From assembly GCA_002788755.1 (NCBI GenBank), contig PFRW01000050.1:1-52070 (forward strand): a stretch of DNA of 52,070 nucleotides, in the 5' to 3' direction. The notes below the pieces were generated by a model. That model searched no databases. It was not told the origin of the DNA and was given only the letters and a program-made list of their open reading frames with translations. Each line of letters begins with the position of its first letter. The first letter of the stretch is position 1. Below, piece by piece: positions 24,121-33,339 of the stretch. A program made the position numbers and the translations under genes. Source of the stretch: Candidatus Peregrinibacteria bacterium CG_4_9_14_0_2_um_filter_41_14 (GTDB lineage: Bacteria > Patescibacteriota > Gracilibacteria > UBA1369 > UM-FILTER-41-14).

Positions 24121-25335
24121 ATGAATACAAGAAAAAGTACAGTTGCGCTGACTTTGGTTGGGTCTTTGGTATTGGGATTTGCGGGCGGCTCCCTTGGGGC
24201 GGCTACGACCAATTTGTTTGGAAGTGACACGGACTTGGTGGGTGACAGTGGGCAGGTTCAACAAACACAAATTGTGGAAGAAGGGTCGCAAACAATAGAT
24301 GCGATTGAAAAAGTACAACCCGCAGTAGTCTCAATTGTGGCAACAAGAGATTTGCAAATTGTCAGACGCTCACCGTCATCGCTATTTAATCCGTTTATGC
24401 CGGTTCCACAAGAAGCGCCGCAAGTGGAAACACAACGCCAGCAAGTTAGTGGTGGATCCGGATTTATTGTTTCGGCAGATGGATTGGTCCTTACCAATAA
24501 ACATGTAGTAAGGGACGAGGATGCTGATTACTCAGTTGTACTTAATAATGGTGAGGAATATACGGCCGAGGTAGTCAGTAGAGATCCGGCAAATGACTTA
24601 GCTGTAATTCAAATACTGGAAGGTGAAGATAAGAGTAAGCCAAAAGATTTGCCGATTGTGGAATTTGGCGAAAGTGACAATTTAAAAATTGGCCAAAAAG
24701 TAATTGCGATTGGCAATGCCCTTGGTGAATTTCAAAATACGGTAACATCTGGAATTGTGAGTGCGATTAGCCGACAAATTGAAGCATCGGATTCTATGGG
24801 TGGAAATAGGGATGTCTTAACAAACTTATTGCAAACTGATGCAGCCATTAATGCCGGTAATAGTGGTGGTCCGTTAATTAATTTATCTGGACAGGTTGTA
24901 GGCGTAAATACGGCAATTGCGTCTGGCGCAAATGGTATTGGTTTTGCCATTCCGATTGACGATGTAAAGCCGGTAGTAAGCAGCGTTAAAGAGTTTGGGG
25001 AAATTGTGCGACCTCAGTTAGGTGTAAGATATGTGCTGTTATCTAAGACCAATGCTGAAAATTTTGAAATAGATGTGGACCACGGTGCCTACCTAGCGGG
25101 TAATGACTCCGAGGCTCTACCGGCAGTATTAAAAGACTCGCCGGCGGACAAGGCGGGACTACAGGCAAAAGATGTGATTTTAGAAGTGGACGGCAAAGAG
25201 ATTAATGAAACTTTTGGCTTACAAGAAGCAATTAGAAACAAAAAGCCAGATGACAAGGTTAACCTTACAATTTGGCGTGATGGCAAGAGTATAGAAAAGA
25301 CTGTAACCCTAGAAGCTTTTGAACCACAAAAATAG
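24121..25335 (+). CDS. HtrA/DegP-like serine protease with PDZ domain
   Basis: Envelope quality-control protease (S1C family). The 404 residues begin with a signal-anchor (TLVGSLVLGFAGGSLGAA), a Gln-rich linker, then a trypsin-like domain with the full catalytic triad: His128 in LTNKHVV, Asp159 in ANDLAVI, Ser248 in GNSGGPL. One PDZ domain follows (residues 290-400, DSPADKAGLQAKDVILEVDG). Length matches single-PDZ HtrA proteins. The 3' end overlaps the following MBL gene by 17 bases, so the two are translationally coupled. Confidence 0.94.
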   Translation: MNTRKSTVALTLVGSLVLGFAGGSLGAATTNLFGSDTDLVGDSGQVQQTQIVEEGSQTIDAIEKVQPAVVSIVATRDLQIVRRSPSSLFNPFMPVPQEAPQVETQRQQVSGGSGFIVSADGLVLTNKHVVRDEDADYSVVLNNGEEYTAEVVSRDPANDLAVIQILEGEDKSKPKDLPIVEFGESDNLKIGQKVIAIGNALGEFQNTVTSGIVSAISRQIEASDSMGGNRDVLTNLLQTDAAINAGNSGGPLINLSGQVVGVNTAIASGANGIGFAIPIDDVKPVVSSVKEFGEIVRPQLGVRYVLLSKTNAENFEIDVDHGAYLAGNDSEALPAVLKDSPADKAGLQAKDVILEVDGKEINETFGLQEAIRNKKPDDKVNLTIWRDGKSIEKTVTLEAFEPQK

Positions 25336-25954
25336 TAATGTTCAGCAAATCGCGATTAATGGTTATGATCGAAACTTTTCATATTTTGTAAATGACGAGT
25401 CAACAAAAGACATTGCCATTGTTGATCCGGGGGACATTAGTTTATTGGAACAAATTATTGATGAGGGGAACTGGCGACCAAAAATGATTTTACTAACCCA
25501 TAGTCATCATGACCATGTGGAGGCGGTCGCTCCCCTTGTTGCTCATTACGATATTCCTGTTTACTTGCACGAAAATGCCATGGACAGAGTTGACGTCCCC
25601 TCACACTTGATACGCCTAATTAATGATGGGACAAAAATTGCATTAGGTAATTTGAAAATAGAAGTTTTGTATACACCGGGGCATATTGATGATGCGGTCT
25701 GTTTCTATATATCGGCAGAGCAAGCTTTGGACGGTACACCAAAACTGCTAACTGGTGATACCCTATTTGTTGAAGGGTGTGGACGTTCTGATTTTCCCCT
25801 TAGCAACCCAACAGATTTAAAGGCAAGTCTAAGGCGTATTAGCCAACTACCAAATAACACCGAGGTTTTTCCCGGACACGATTATGGTAGCAAACCTATT
25901 TCTACGATTGAATGGGAAAAAGTACAGAATCGGCATATGCAAATTTATAGATAA
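25319..25954 (+). CDS. MBL-fold metallo-hydrolase (glyoxalase II-like)
   Basis: Metallo-beta-lactamase-fold hydrolase of 211 residues with the dinuclear metal motif LTHSHHDHVEAV, further ligands in YTPGHIDDAVCFY, the LTGDTLFVEGCGRSD stretch and FPGHDYGSKPIS near the end. This set matches the glyoxalase II group, which hydrolyse S-lactoylglutathione or related thioesters; the true substrate is unknown. The start is a TTG at 25319, 17 bases before the htrA stop; no ATG/GTG lies at the right place. The coding frame continues directly from conserved residues, so a start further in would cut the first strand. Confidence 0.87.
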   Translation: MNHKNSNVQQIAINGYDRNFSYFVNDESTKDIAIVDPGDISLLEQIIDEGNWRPKMILLTHSHHDHVEAVAPLVAHYDIPVYLHENAMDRVDVPSHLIRLINDGTKIALGNLKIEVLYTPGHIDDAVCFYISAEQALDGTPKLLTGDTLFVEGCGRSDFPLSNPTDLKASLRRISQLPNNTEVFPGHDYGSKPISTIEWEKVQNRHMQIYR

Positions 25955-25972
25955 CTTATTCCAGTTCATGTA

Positions 25973-26001
25973 TTGACAAAATAGACATAAGTTATTATAA
26001 T
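25973..26001 (+). promoter_or_regulatory. consensus promoter of the 966-residue orphan gene
   Basis: TTGACA (25973-25978), exactly 17 bases, TATAAT (25996-26001): a perfect match to the housekeeping sigma consensus. The ATG is 26 bases downstream. Confidence 0.85.
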
Positions 26002-26026
26002 TTCTGCCTGATTTTAAATATGCCTT

Positions 26027-28927
26027 ATGGAACATAATAATCTTGGTACCGAGAGTTTACCTACTAATAAAGTACCCGTAAATAATACATTACACGTACC
26101 TGTTGAAAATCCAGGTAAGCACCTTGTAAAACTTGGTGAATGCAATTTCGCAGTGCAAATTACGGATAAAGGTAATGTAATAATTTTAAGTGATAGGACA
26201 GATCATGCTGTTGCAGTTAATAAGAAGAACTTTGAAATTGCAAAAGTACAATTTAACGAAGACGGTGAAGTTACACTTGTGGATAATGCTCAAGTACTTA
26301 ATGGTAACTTAGTAGATGTTGATGAAGATGCTGGAAAGATTGAGTTTGACTTTGGATATAAACGCGGCCGTTACAGCTTAATAGCAGTTTATAAGGAAGA
26401 TAAAAAAGGATCTGAAGTAGTTGTTGAATCGATTAATGAGGAAATACAAAAAGTTGTGGCAAAGACTGAAAAAGTTTCAGAACTGTTGCAATCTGGCGAT
26501 AGTCAATACGGTATCGATATTAGAAATGGCGTTTTACGAGAATGCTTATCGATTCATACTGATAACTATGGTGCGTATTTAACCAACGTTTCGGATACGC
26601 CAGGTCAAACAACTTATATGCTAGAAGTACTTCGCCCTTTAACAAGTGAAGAGGCTACAGCTGAAACAGCAACGCCACGCGAAGACCGTAGGATTACCGG
26701 TCCGATTACAATAACTGTAACTGATTCTGTTTCTGAAGGCATTAAATTGATCACAGCAGATTCACTAAAACAGGGTAAGCACCAACAAGTCATGATCTCT
26801 AATCATGGCAAGAAAATTGAATTAAATGGAGAAATCACTAATGATGCAATGGATTTCACTATTAGTGTTGCGGTAGATGGTACAATAAATATTGTATCAA
26901 ATACAGAATTACGCACCTTTCATCATGCAAAATCTGCAATGGAATCTACAGTGTTACGAGGAGAGAAGGAAAATGATACGCAATCAATTATTCAGCCGCC
27001 AACTGAACCTCCAACTCAACCACAAATTATGCATACTATTGATAAATCCCATGTAGTTGGTGAATCGCGCGAATTAACGCAAATTGGCGAAACAATTAAT
27101 GTGGTATTGCAAAACGGTGTGGAAATGTTAGTGACGATTGGTGATGACGATTACCATGTTATCCAAGAAGAAGGTGCAGACAGGCTAACGGTTACTGATT
27201 TGCAAAATAATCAGCTGACACAATTAAGCCCATCTACCGACTTCCGTGTTGGTACGACGTTAAGCTCTAATAATGGTGACGCAAAGGTTGAGCTAAAAGT
27301 TCGTACAAATGATAATGGTTTGCCCGTTGTTAGTATTACTAAACTTGCCGGTATTGTAAGTTATTTGGTTGCAGATAATAGTCCTCAGCCACAAACTGTT
27401 GATATACCTACGCCACCAGAGCCAACATTAGATGAATTACAACCAGAACGTGTAAGTGTTGATCTAAAGGCAAATCAAGCGCAAATAGGAATTGATCTTA
27501 GTTATGGGATACAAACTTTGTATTTGGGAAGCCAAAACCATATTATTTACTTAAGACGTATTACTGACGATAGATATAGTATTCAAATTCGCGATGAATC
27601 AGATGCCACCAAAAAACATACTTACTACGTTGCCGAGATTACTGTTTCACGAGATAGAAATGGCAAACCAATACTATGCAACTTGGGAGATAGTACGGAG
27701 GCTCTATTTGTAAATGTTAATACAATCGATATTAAATTTCATGACTTAGATTTTTCTTTATGCCTAGCAGATGATGGTACTTGGGAAATTGAAGCTAATT
27801 GTGACTTAAAAACAATATATTATTTTGCCCCAAATACACCAAAATCAGAAGTTTGTGACTTAAGAACACCAAACGACCTTGACGCCAAATTAGCAGATGG
27901 TGAACCCGTATCAGACTATAATCCTAGCTCATATTTACCACGTGGCGATCAAAAAGATCCATTGGTTAGAGATAAAACATACCGTGAATTAACTATGGGG
28001 AATAATACTGATGAGACAGCAAAAACAAGAATGGAGGCGGCATATCAATCAATAAAATTGCATTTGACTAGACTAAACGTGGAGAGCCCTTCTGAAGACG
28101 ACGTATTAGGTTGGGGACGTATACTTGCCGACATTGATAAAAATGACAATGCAAGTAAAGTTAATTATTTGGCAGATGTTCTTGGTCTCAATAATCGCAA
28201 GAAATCATTAATTAATGAGCTTAATATAATTAGTAGTAACGTCTCAATATATTACCAAGCACATCAAAATAATATCAAGCATGCAAAAGGTCAAATTGCT
28301 GCATCGGAAGAGATTGTGGCACGATGGGAACATCAGGTGAGTTATTTATTTAAGATACTTGGAGCAACACAAATTGTGGAACCTACTGAACTGGTAAAAT
28401 TTGCAGAATTTGTAGCGGACAAGGCAAAAAGCCAAACCGAAGTTGAGTTGCATGAGACAATTAAAAATCATCTTGGTATAAAGGAACCAAAAATGAATAC
28501 ACTTGCAAAAATGTGGCGCTCTCTTTTCCCAAGTAAGGCCAAGCAAGCTGAAGCAAATAACATAAAATTATTGCAGCATAAGTTAAACAGCATTTTGCAA
28601 ATGACGTCTCAACTAGAAAAAAATAGAGATTATATTAGAAAGACAGAACTAAACTCAATTAAGCCAGTATTTGAATTTATGGGAAAGGTATCTAGTACTA
28701 ACTTTGATAAAGTTATTAAAATGGCTAATGAAAACTATGGGTTTGCCGTTTTAAATAAAAAATTTGGTGATCCAAGTGATCCAACGTATGCAAAAATAGC
28801 TAATGATTTACGTACGATGGAAATGGGCTTTCCCGACGAATTTCCAGCGACTACCAGAGATGGTATCGATGTCAAAATTGTATATTCTAAATTTGAAACG
28901 CCAATACTGGTAGTCGAAGATTTTTAA
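26027..28927 (+). CDS. large cytoplasmic orphan protein with beta-rich repeats and a coiled-coil C-terminus
   Basis: Not recognised. The 966 residues have no signal peptide or membrane helix. Residues 1-450 contain beta-rich segments of about 100-130 residues that look related, with recurring patterns such as FAVQITDKGNVIILSD, FTISVAVDGTINIVSN and FSLCLADDGTWEIEAN (the last near residue 585). Proline-rich linkers (PPTEPPTQPQ near 321, PTPPEPTLDELQP near 460) separate the segments. Residues 680-900 are helical with heptad-like charge patterns and a KxxxLxxxLNSILQM stretch, likely coiled coil. It is a single-gene unit with a perfect promoter, and its stop overlaps the end of convergent glyA by 4 bases. 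A scaffold or structural protein is possible, but this is only inference. Confidence 0.7.
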   Translation: MEHNNLGTESLPTNKVPVNNTLHVPVENPGKHLVKLGECNFAVQITDKGNVIILSDRTDHAVAVNKKNFEIAKVQFNEDGEVTLVDNAQVLNGNLVDVDEDAGKIEFDFGYKRGRYSLIAVYKEDKKGSEVVVESINEEIQKVVAKTEKVSELLQSGDSQYGIDIRNGVLRECLSIHTDNYGAYLTNVSDTPGQTTYMLEVLRPLTSEEATAETATPREDRRITGPITITVTDSVSEGIKLITADSLKQGKHQQVMISNHGKKIELNGEITNDAMDFTISVAVDGTINIVSNTELRTFHHAKSAMESTVLRGEKENDTQSIIQPPTEPPTQPQIMHTIDKSHVVGESRELTQIGETINVVLQNGVEMLVTIGDDDYHVIQEEGADRLTVTDLQNNQLTQLSPSTDFRVGTTLSSNNGDAKVELKVRTNDNGLPVVSITKLAGIVSYLVADNSPQPQTVDIPTPPEPTLDELQPERVSVDLKANQAQIGIDLSYGIQTLYLGSQNHIIYLRRITDDRYSIQIRDESDATKKHTYYVAEITVSRDRNGKPILCNLGDSTEALFVNVNTIDIKFHDLDFSLCLADDGTWEIEANCDLKTIYYFAPNTPKSEVCDLRTPNDLDAKLADGEPVSDYNPSSYLPRGDQKDPLVRDKTYRELTMGNNTDETAKTRMEAAYQSIKLHLTRLNVESPSEDDVLGWGRILADIDKNDNASKVNYLADVLGLNNRKKSLINELNIISSNVSIYYQAHQNNIKHAKGQIAASEEIVARWEHQVSYLFKILGATQIVEPTELVKFAEFVADKAKSQTEVELHETIKNHLGIKEPKMNTLAKMWRSLFPSKAKQAEANNIKLLQHKLNSILQMTSQLEKNRDYIRKTELNSIKPVFEFMGKVSSTNFDKVIKMANENYGFAVLNKKFGDPSDPTYAKIANDLRTMEMGFPDEFPATTRDGIDVKIVYSKFETPILVVEDF

Positions 28928-30177
28928 ACTGTGCCGGCCACAGGGAATTGTTCACACACTTCCCTAACCTGTGCTTTAATATTTTCTAACTCGGTTGGAT
29001 TGTCGGCATTAGATAATGCGCCGTCGATCCACTGGGCTAGTTTTTTAATTTCTGCTTCTTTAAAACCGCGGGTGGTAATGGCTGGTGTACCTAGGCGAAC
29101 ACCGGATGGGTCAAATGGGCTGCGCTCGTCAAAGGGGACCATGTTTTTGTTACAGGAAACGCCAATTTGTTCGAGAGCGTGTTCGGCTTCTTGGCCGCTA
29201 AGACCTTTGGATTTGATGGTGTCTAACAACATTAAGTGGTTATCGGTGCCGCCGGTAATAATGACGTGGCCCATATCTACTAGAGATTGAGCAAGGGTTT
29301 GTGCGTTAACAATAACTTGTTTGGCGTAATCTTGAAATTCCGGTTGAAGGGCTTCTTTAAAGGCTACGGCTTTGGCAGCGTTAATGTGGTCGTGGGGGCC
29401 GCCTTGCATGCCGGGGAATACGGCTTTGTCGATTTCTTTGGCGAAGGGTTCTTTACAGAGGATGAGTGCTCCACGAGGCCCGCGCAGGGTTTTATGGGTG
29501 GTTGTGGAAACGACGTCAAATAGTGGGGTTGGATTTTCCAGTTGTTTACCGGCAATTAAACCGGCAATGTGAGCGATATCGGCAAAAGTAATGGCGCCAA
29601 CTTCGTCGGCGATCTCTTTAAATTTGGCCCAGTCTAAATCGCGTGAATAAGCACTAAAGCCAGCAACAATTACTTTTGGCTTGTGTTCGTGAGCGAGGCG
29701 GCGAACTTCATCCATGTCGATTAAATGGGTTTCGGGATCAACTCCATACTGAACAAAGTTGTACAGTTTGCCGGAAAAGTTGACGGGATGGCCGTGGCTT
29801 AAGTGACCACCGTGAGCAAGGCTCATACCTAAAATTGTGTCACCCGGTTGAGCTATGGCAAAATAAACGGCAGCGTTAGCCGGAGAACCGGATAAAGCTT
29901 GTACATTGGCATGCTCGGCACCAAACAACGCTTTGGCACGATCTATGGCTAAGCCTTCGATTGTATCAACATTTTCTTGGCCGGCATAATAGCGTTTGCC
30001 AATGTAACCTTCGGAATATTTATTGGTAAAAACAGATGCCATGGTTTCCAGTACCGGTAACGACACGTGATTTTCGGAAGCAATTAGCTCTAATTCATAT
30101 AGTTGTCTTCGCTCTTCGGCCCGGATTGCGTCGTAAACTTGCTGATCTTGTTGCTTAAGCTCAGTGTAGGGAAACAT
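28924..30177 (-). CDS. glyA: serine hydroxymethyltransferase
   Basis: PLP enzyme that converts serine and tetrahydrofolate to glycine and 5,10-methylene-THF, feeding thymidylate and purine synthesis. The 417 residues show NKYSEGYIGKRYYAGQ, AHGGHLSHG, the PLP-lysine motif TTTHKTLRGPRG, and NKNMVPFDERSPFDPSG(V)RLGTPA near the C-terminus. Length is standard. It has its own strong promoter at 30210-30238, separate from the folD-purF-purD run upstream. Product and substrate link it to FolD, the 5-formyl-THF cyclo-ligase and dut/tmk in the same window. Confidence 0.96.
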   Translation of the reverse strand: MFPYTELKQQDQQVYDAIRAEERRQLYELELIASENHVSLPVLETMASVFTNKYSEGYIGKRYYAGQENVDTIEGLAIDRAKALFGAEHANVQALSGSPANAAVYFAIAQPGDTILGMSLAHGGHLSHGHPVNFSGKLYNFVQYGVDPETHLIDMDEVRRLAHEHKPKVIVAGFSAYSRDLDWAKFKEIADEVGAITFADIAHIAGLIAGKQLENPTPLFDVVSTTTHKTLRGPRGALILCKEPFAKEIDKAVFPGMQGGPHDHINAAKAVAFKEALQPEFQDYAKQVIVNAQTLAQSLVDMGHVIITGGTDNHLMLLDTIKSKGLSGQEAEHALEQIGVSCNKNMVPFDERSPFDPSGVRLGTPAITTRGFKEAEIKKLAQWIDGALSNADNPTELENIKAQVREVCEQFPVAGTV

Positions 30178-30209
30178 AACAGAGATGTATTAAAAATTAG
30201 GGCAGCTAA

Positions 30210-30238
30210 AAAATAGAGGATCCGACTCTAACTGTCAA
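30210..30238 (-). promoter_or_regulatory. glyA promoter
   Basis: Minus-strand TTGACA (plus 30233-30238), 17-base spacer, TATTTT (plus 30210-30215). The start codon is about 33 bases downstream, too short a leader for a riboswitch. Confidence 0.75.
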
Positions 30239-30249
30239 ACTTGGTTTAC

Positions 30250-31839
30250 TTAATCTTTTTTGATGATAATTAGGGTCATATCATCTTTTTGTTCAAACTT
30301 ACCACGAAAATCATTGACGTCTTTAAAAGTGGCTTTTTGAATGGCGTCAGCTGTTTTAAGTTCGCCATACTTACTAAATGTTTCAGTTAGACGTTCCATA
30401 CCATATGTATCTTTTTCGTTTTGCCAGGCTTCGGGGAGACCATCACTGTAAAGCATGATGGCATCACCTTTTTTTAGGTCGAGCTCAACCTCTTCCAGTT
30501 GATCGTGAATTTCGGGGAGCATGCCAAGGGCAATGCCGCCGGGGGCAGTGAGATCCACTGTTTTGTCGGCTGTGTTGTATTTAAGAATTTGTTCGTGACC
30601 GGCGTTTACGTAGCTTAGTTTTTTCTTTTGAAAATCATATTTTACTAAGGCAAGGGTAATAAAAATGGCACCGCTGGTTTTGGCCTTTAGCGTAACGTTT
30701 ACTTTGGCCAGTAATTTAACGGGGTCCGGCTCTTCCGGTGCAAGCATGGCGATCATAGCGTTGGCGGTTGTGGAAAGCAGACCGGCAGAAATACCGTGGC
30801 CCGTCACATCGCCTAAATAGCAGTACAAATAATTACCTTTTTCGTTATCAATTCTAATTAGATCATACACGTCACCACTCACACCGGCGGCGGGAACTAA
30901 TTCGGCAGAAACATCGATCTGTTCAAAATCGGGAATATCTTTTGGTAATAGGGCTTGTTGGATTTTGGTAGCAAGTTCGATTTCCTTTTGGGTTTTTTCT
31001 TGATAGACGCGGGCTTCAATTCCTTTTTTGAGGTCGGTGGCCATTTGATTGACAGCTTTGGCCAAGATGCCCACTTCGTCTTTTGACTTAATTTGGGCGC
31101 GTTGGTCTAAATTACCTTGTGCAATATCTTCTACAATTTTGGTGAGCTTGCGTAAAGGACGGGCGATTGTGCCGGCAAATAAAAGGCCGATTAAAATACT
31201 AAATAAGATGGCAGCAAGCGCAACCATACCAATATTTATGGCTGCCTGCTGAAGACGAGTCCATAAATTTAAATAAGAAACATTGTAGGCAACGGCATAA
31301 GTATTGGAGACCGGATAAACAATATTTGCGATCTGGAAATTTTGTGGATTTGGTTGTGTTAAAAAGGGAATGCCTTCTTTGCTAACAAAGTGGTATTGGC
31401 CGGTGTCTGCTTTTTCCAGGTAATAAACTTCACCCAAAATAGTTTTAAGGGATGGGTTTTGGGCTTGAATACGTTCTTGATACACAGGATCGGTTATGTT
31501 CTCTCTACTTGGGCCTTTGTATTGCTCCTCTTTTTCGGTGGTGCTGTTGTATAAAAGTTTGCCACTGTAATCGTACACTTCTACGCCTAATACATCGCTA
31601 TTTTTGCGTAATAAATCTTTCATTTGCGGATTGAACAACACAAAACTCTCGGATGGCAAATATTCTCCGACAAGAGTGGCCATTCTGCTGGCGGTCAGTT
31701 CCGAAAAATTGCGAGCATTTAAATAAATATCGTTACTGATTTCCTGCTTATTTTGGTAAATTAAAACAGCGGCGGTCGCAGAGATAGACAAAACGATAAG
31801 TGTTGTCAGCAAGAGGCTGATTTGAGAACGTAGTTTCAT
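30250..31839 (-). CDS. membrane sensor with HAMP and SpoIIE/RsbU-type PP2C phosphatase domain
   Basis: Signal-transduction phosphatase of 529 residues. Order: membrane helix (ISLLLTTLIVLSISATAAVLI), extracytoplasmic sensor (30-190), second helix (INIGMVALAAILFSILIGLLF), HAMP (GTIARPLRKLTKIVEDIAQGN), a coiled connector (QEKTQKEIELATKIQQALLPK), then the PP2C-like domain with the metal motifs SGDVYDL, LGDVTGHGISAGLLS, NAGHE and YSDGLPEAW. RsbU/SpoIIE proteins dephosphorylate an anti-sigma antagonist, but no RsbV/RsbW-type partner gene is near. It is the last gene of the folD-purF-purD-lipoprotein run (16 bases after the lipoprotein gene), so the pair may sense a ligand together; that is inference. 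Confidence 0.9.
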   Translation of the reverse strand: MKLRSQISLLLTTLIVLSISATAAVLIYQNKQEISNDIYLNARNFSELTASRMATLVGEYLPSESFVLFNPQMKDLLRKNSDVLGVEVYDYSGKLLYNSTTEKEEQYKGPSRENITDPVYQERIQAQNPSLKTILGEVYYLEKADTGQYHFVSKEGIPFLTQPNPQNFQIANIVYPVSNTYAVAYNVSYLNLWTRLQQAAINIGMVALAAILFSILIGLLFAGTIARPLRKLTKIVEDIAQGNLDQRAQIKSKDEVGILAKAVNQMATDLKKGIEARVYQEKTQKEIELATKIQQALLPKDIPDFEQIDVSAELVPAAGVSGDVYDLIRIDNEKGNYLYCYLGDVTGHGISAGLLSTTANAMIAMLAPEEPDPVKLLAKVNVTLKAKTSGAIFITLALVKYDFQKKKLSYVNAGHEQILKYNTADKTVDLTAPGGIALGMLPEIHDQLEEVELDLKKGDAIMLYSDGLPEAWQNEKDTYGMERLTETFSKYGELKTADAIQKATFKDVNDFRGKFEQKDDMTLIIIKKD

Positions 31840-31855
31840 AAGTCAGATCATATAT

Positions 31856-33325
31856 TTATTTTGAGATCGCTTCAACTAAAACTATACTGTCCAACCTAAC
31901 TGGCACTTTGTATCCATTACGAGTAATATAGGGGAATCGCCCATAAAATAGAGGGATTCCGTAGGGATCTTTAAAACTGATGATCGACATTAGCTCTTGC
32001 AATATTGTCAATCGTGCTTGTTCTTCGTAGGTTGTGTTTAAATTGGCAAGCAGTTTATCGACTTCAGAATTGTGATATTGTGACACATTGTATTTAAGTG
32101 ATTTAAAAATTGTATTTAGAAAGTTTGTGCCTGTACCAAGATCACTACGCCAGCCTAAAAAGAGCAACTGTACGTCTTCCACCATGTAACTATCAAAAAT
32201 CTGATCTTGCTCAACTAAGTAAGCTTCGGCATTAAGGCCTAAGGCATTAAGTTCGTGTTCTAAATCCAAACCAAATAAACTTAATGTGGGCGGTACGGCA
32301 AAGCGTATTAACTGACCGTTAAGGCCAAGCTCTGTTGTTAGGGCTTTGCGCTCTTCAAAATTCTTGAGTTGAGGAACAATACTGGGGTTATATCCTAAAA
32401 CTCCCGAACTAACAAATTGTGCGGCAGGCGTACCTTGTCCAGATGTCAACTCCTCCATTTGTTCATATGGCCAAACCTGTAAAAGTTTTTGACGATTTTG
32501 AGCTGATGACCAAAAAGAGTTAGCGGGATTCCAAATAAAGAAACTAACGGTCAAATCCGGTTGAGACCTTAATGTAAAATTACTGTCCGCCAGCTGTTCA
32601 CTTAAATCGACAGAAAAAGGTAAAACGGCAACGACGTCTGTGCTGCTTTTGGCTGTTTCAAAACGGGCATCTTTATCGAAGACCGATTGATAGCTAATGT
32701 TTGGAATTAACGGCGGGTTATTCCAGTGTTTTGCAAACGCTTTGTAGTTAACTTGGTTGCTAGTTTTACTAACAAATTGATAGGGGCCGGTGCCGTTAGG
32801 GGCTTCGGCAAGGGCAGCTAGATTAGTAGTACTAATGATTGGTACTTGCGTTAATTTCCGGAAAAATTCCGGATCCGGCTCATTTAATTTAAAAGTTACG
32901 GTTTCGGGAGCATTAGTTTCGATCCTCTTAATATTTTCAATTAAATCAACCAAATGTGGACTGCGGGTTTTTTGAATAGTGTCAAAAGTTTGCTTAATAT
33001 GATCCAACGTTAAATCGGTACCATCGTGAAATTTAACGTTACTACGGATTTTAAACTGCCATGTTATTTCATCAACCTTACCAAAAGTGTAAGCCAGTTG
33101 TGGTTGGATTTTTAATTGATCATTAAAATCGACCAGCCGCTCGTAAATCGGATGTAAATACTGGCGGTCAATAGCAACTACGGAATAAGGGTCGAGCGAA
33201 TTAAGCGGCTCGGCAACTAAAACTTTGGCGGACTTTAAGGTGGCGGCGGAACCGTTGCTGCTAAAAAGACTGCAGCCACTAAGTAAAAAGGTTAGGCATA
33301 AAAGGATGGCGATTATTTTTTTCAT
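31856..33325 (-). CDS. family 5 extracellular solute-binding lipoprotein (peptide/nickel type)
   Basis: Substrate-binding protein of the DppA/OppA family, 489 residues. A lipoprotein signal with lipobox LLSGC puts it on the outer face of the membrane. The family pattern is clear: NSLDPYSVVAIDRQYLHPIYERLVDF, then WQFKIRSNVKFHDGTDLTLDHIKQTFD, and NGTGPYQF further on. No permease or ATPase genes lie beside it; instead it is between purD (14 bases) and a SpoIIE-type sensor phosphatase (16 bases). It may use a transporter encoded elsewhere or feed the sensor. Ligand not predictable. Confidence 0.88.
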   Translation of the reverse strand: MKKIIAILLCLTFLLSGCSLFSSNGSAATLKSAKVLVAEPLNSLDPYSVVAIDRQYLHPIYERLVDFNDQLKIQPQLAYTFGKVDEITWQFKIRSNVKFHDGTDLTLDHIKQTFDTIQKTRSPHLVDLIENIKRIETNAPETVTFKLNEPDPEFFRKLTQVPIISTTNLAALAEAPNGTGPYQFVSKTSNQVNYKAFAKHWNNPPLIPNISYQSVFDKDARFETAKSSTDVVAVLPFSVDLSEQLADSNFTLRSQPDLTVSFFIWNPANSFWSSAQNRQKLLQVWPYEQMEELTSGQGTPAAQFVSSGVLGYNPSIVPQLKNFEERKALTTELGLNGQLIRFAVPPTLSLFGLDLEHELNALGLNAEAYLVEQDQIFDSYMVEDVQLLFLGWRSDLGTGTNFLNTIFKSLKYNVSQYHNSEVDKLLANLNTTYEEQARLTILQELMSIISFKDPYGIPLFYGRFPYITRNGYKVPVRLDSIVLVEAISK

Positions 33326-33339
33326 ATTTGTTTTTATGA

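Noticed and set aside
30178..30249. Glycine or THF riboswitch before glyA
   Set aside because: The leader after the mapped promoter is only about 30 bases.
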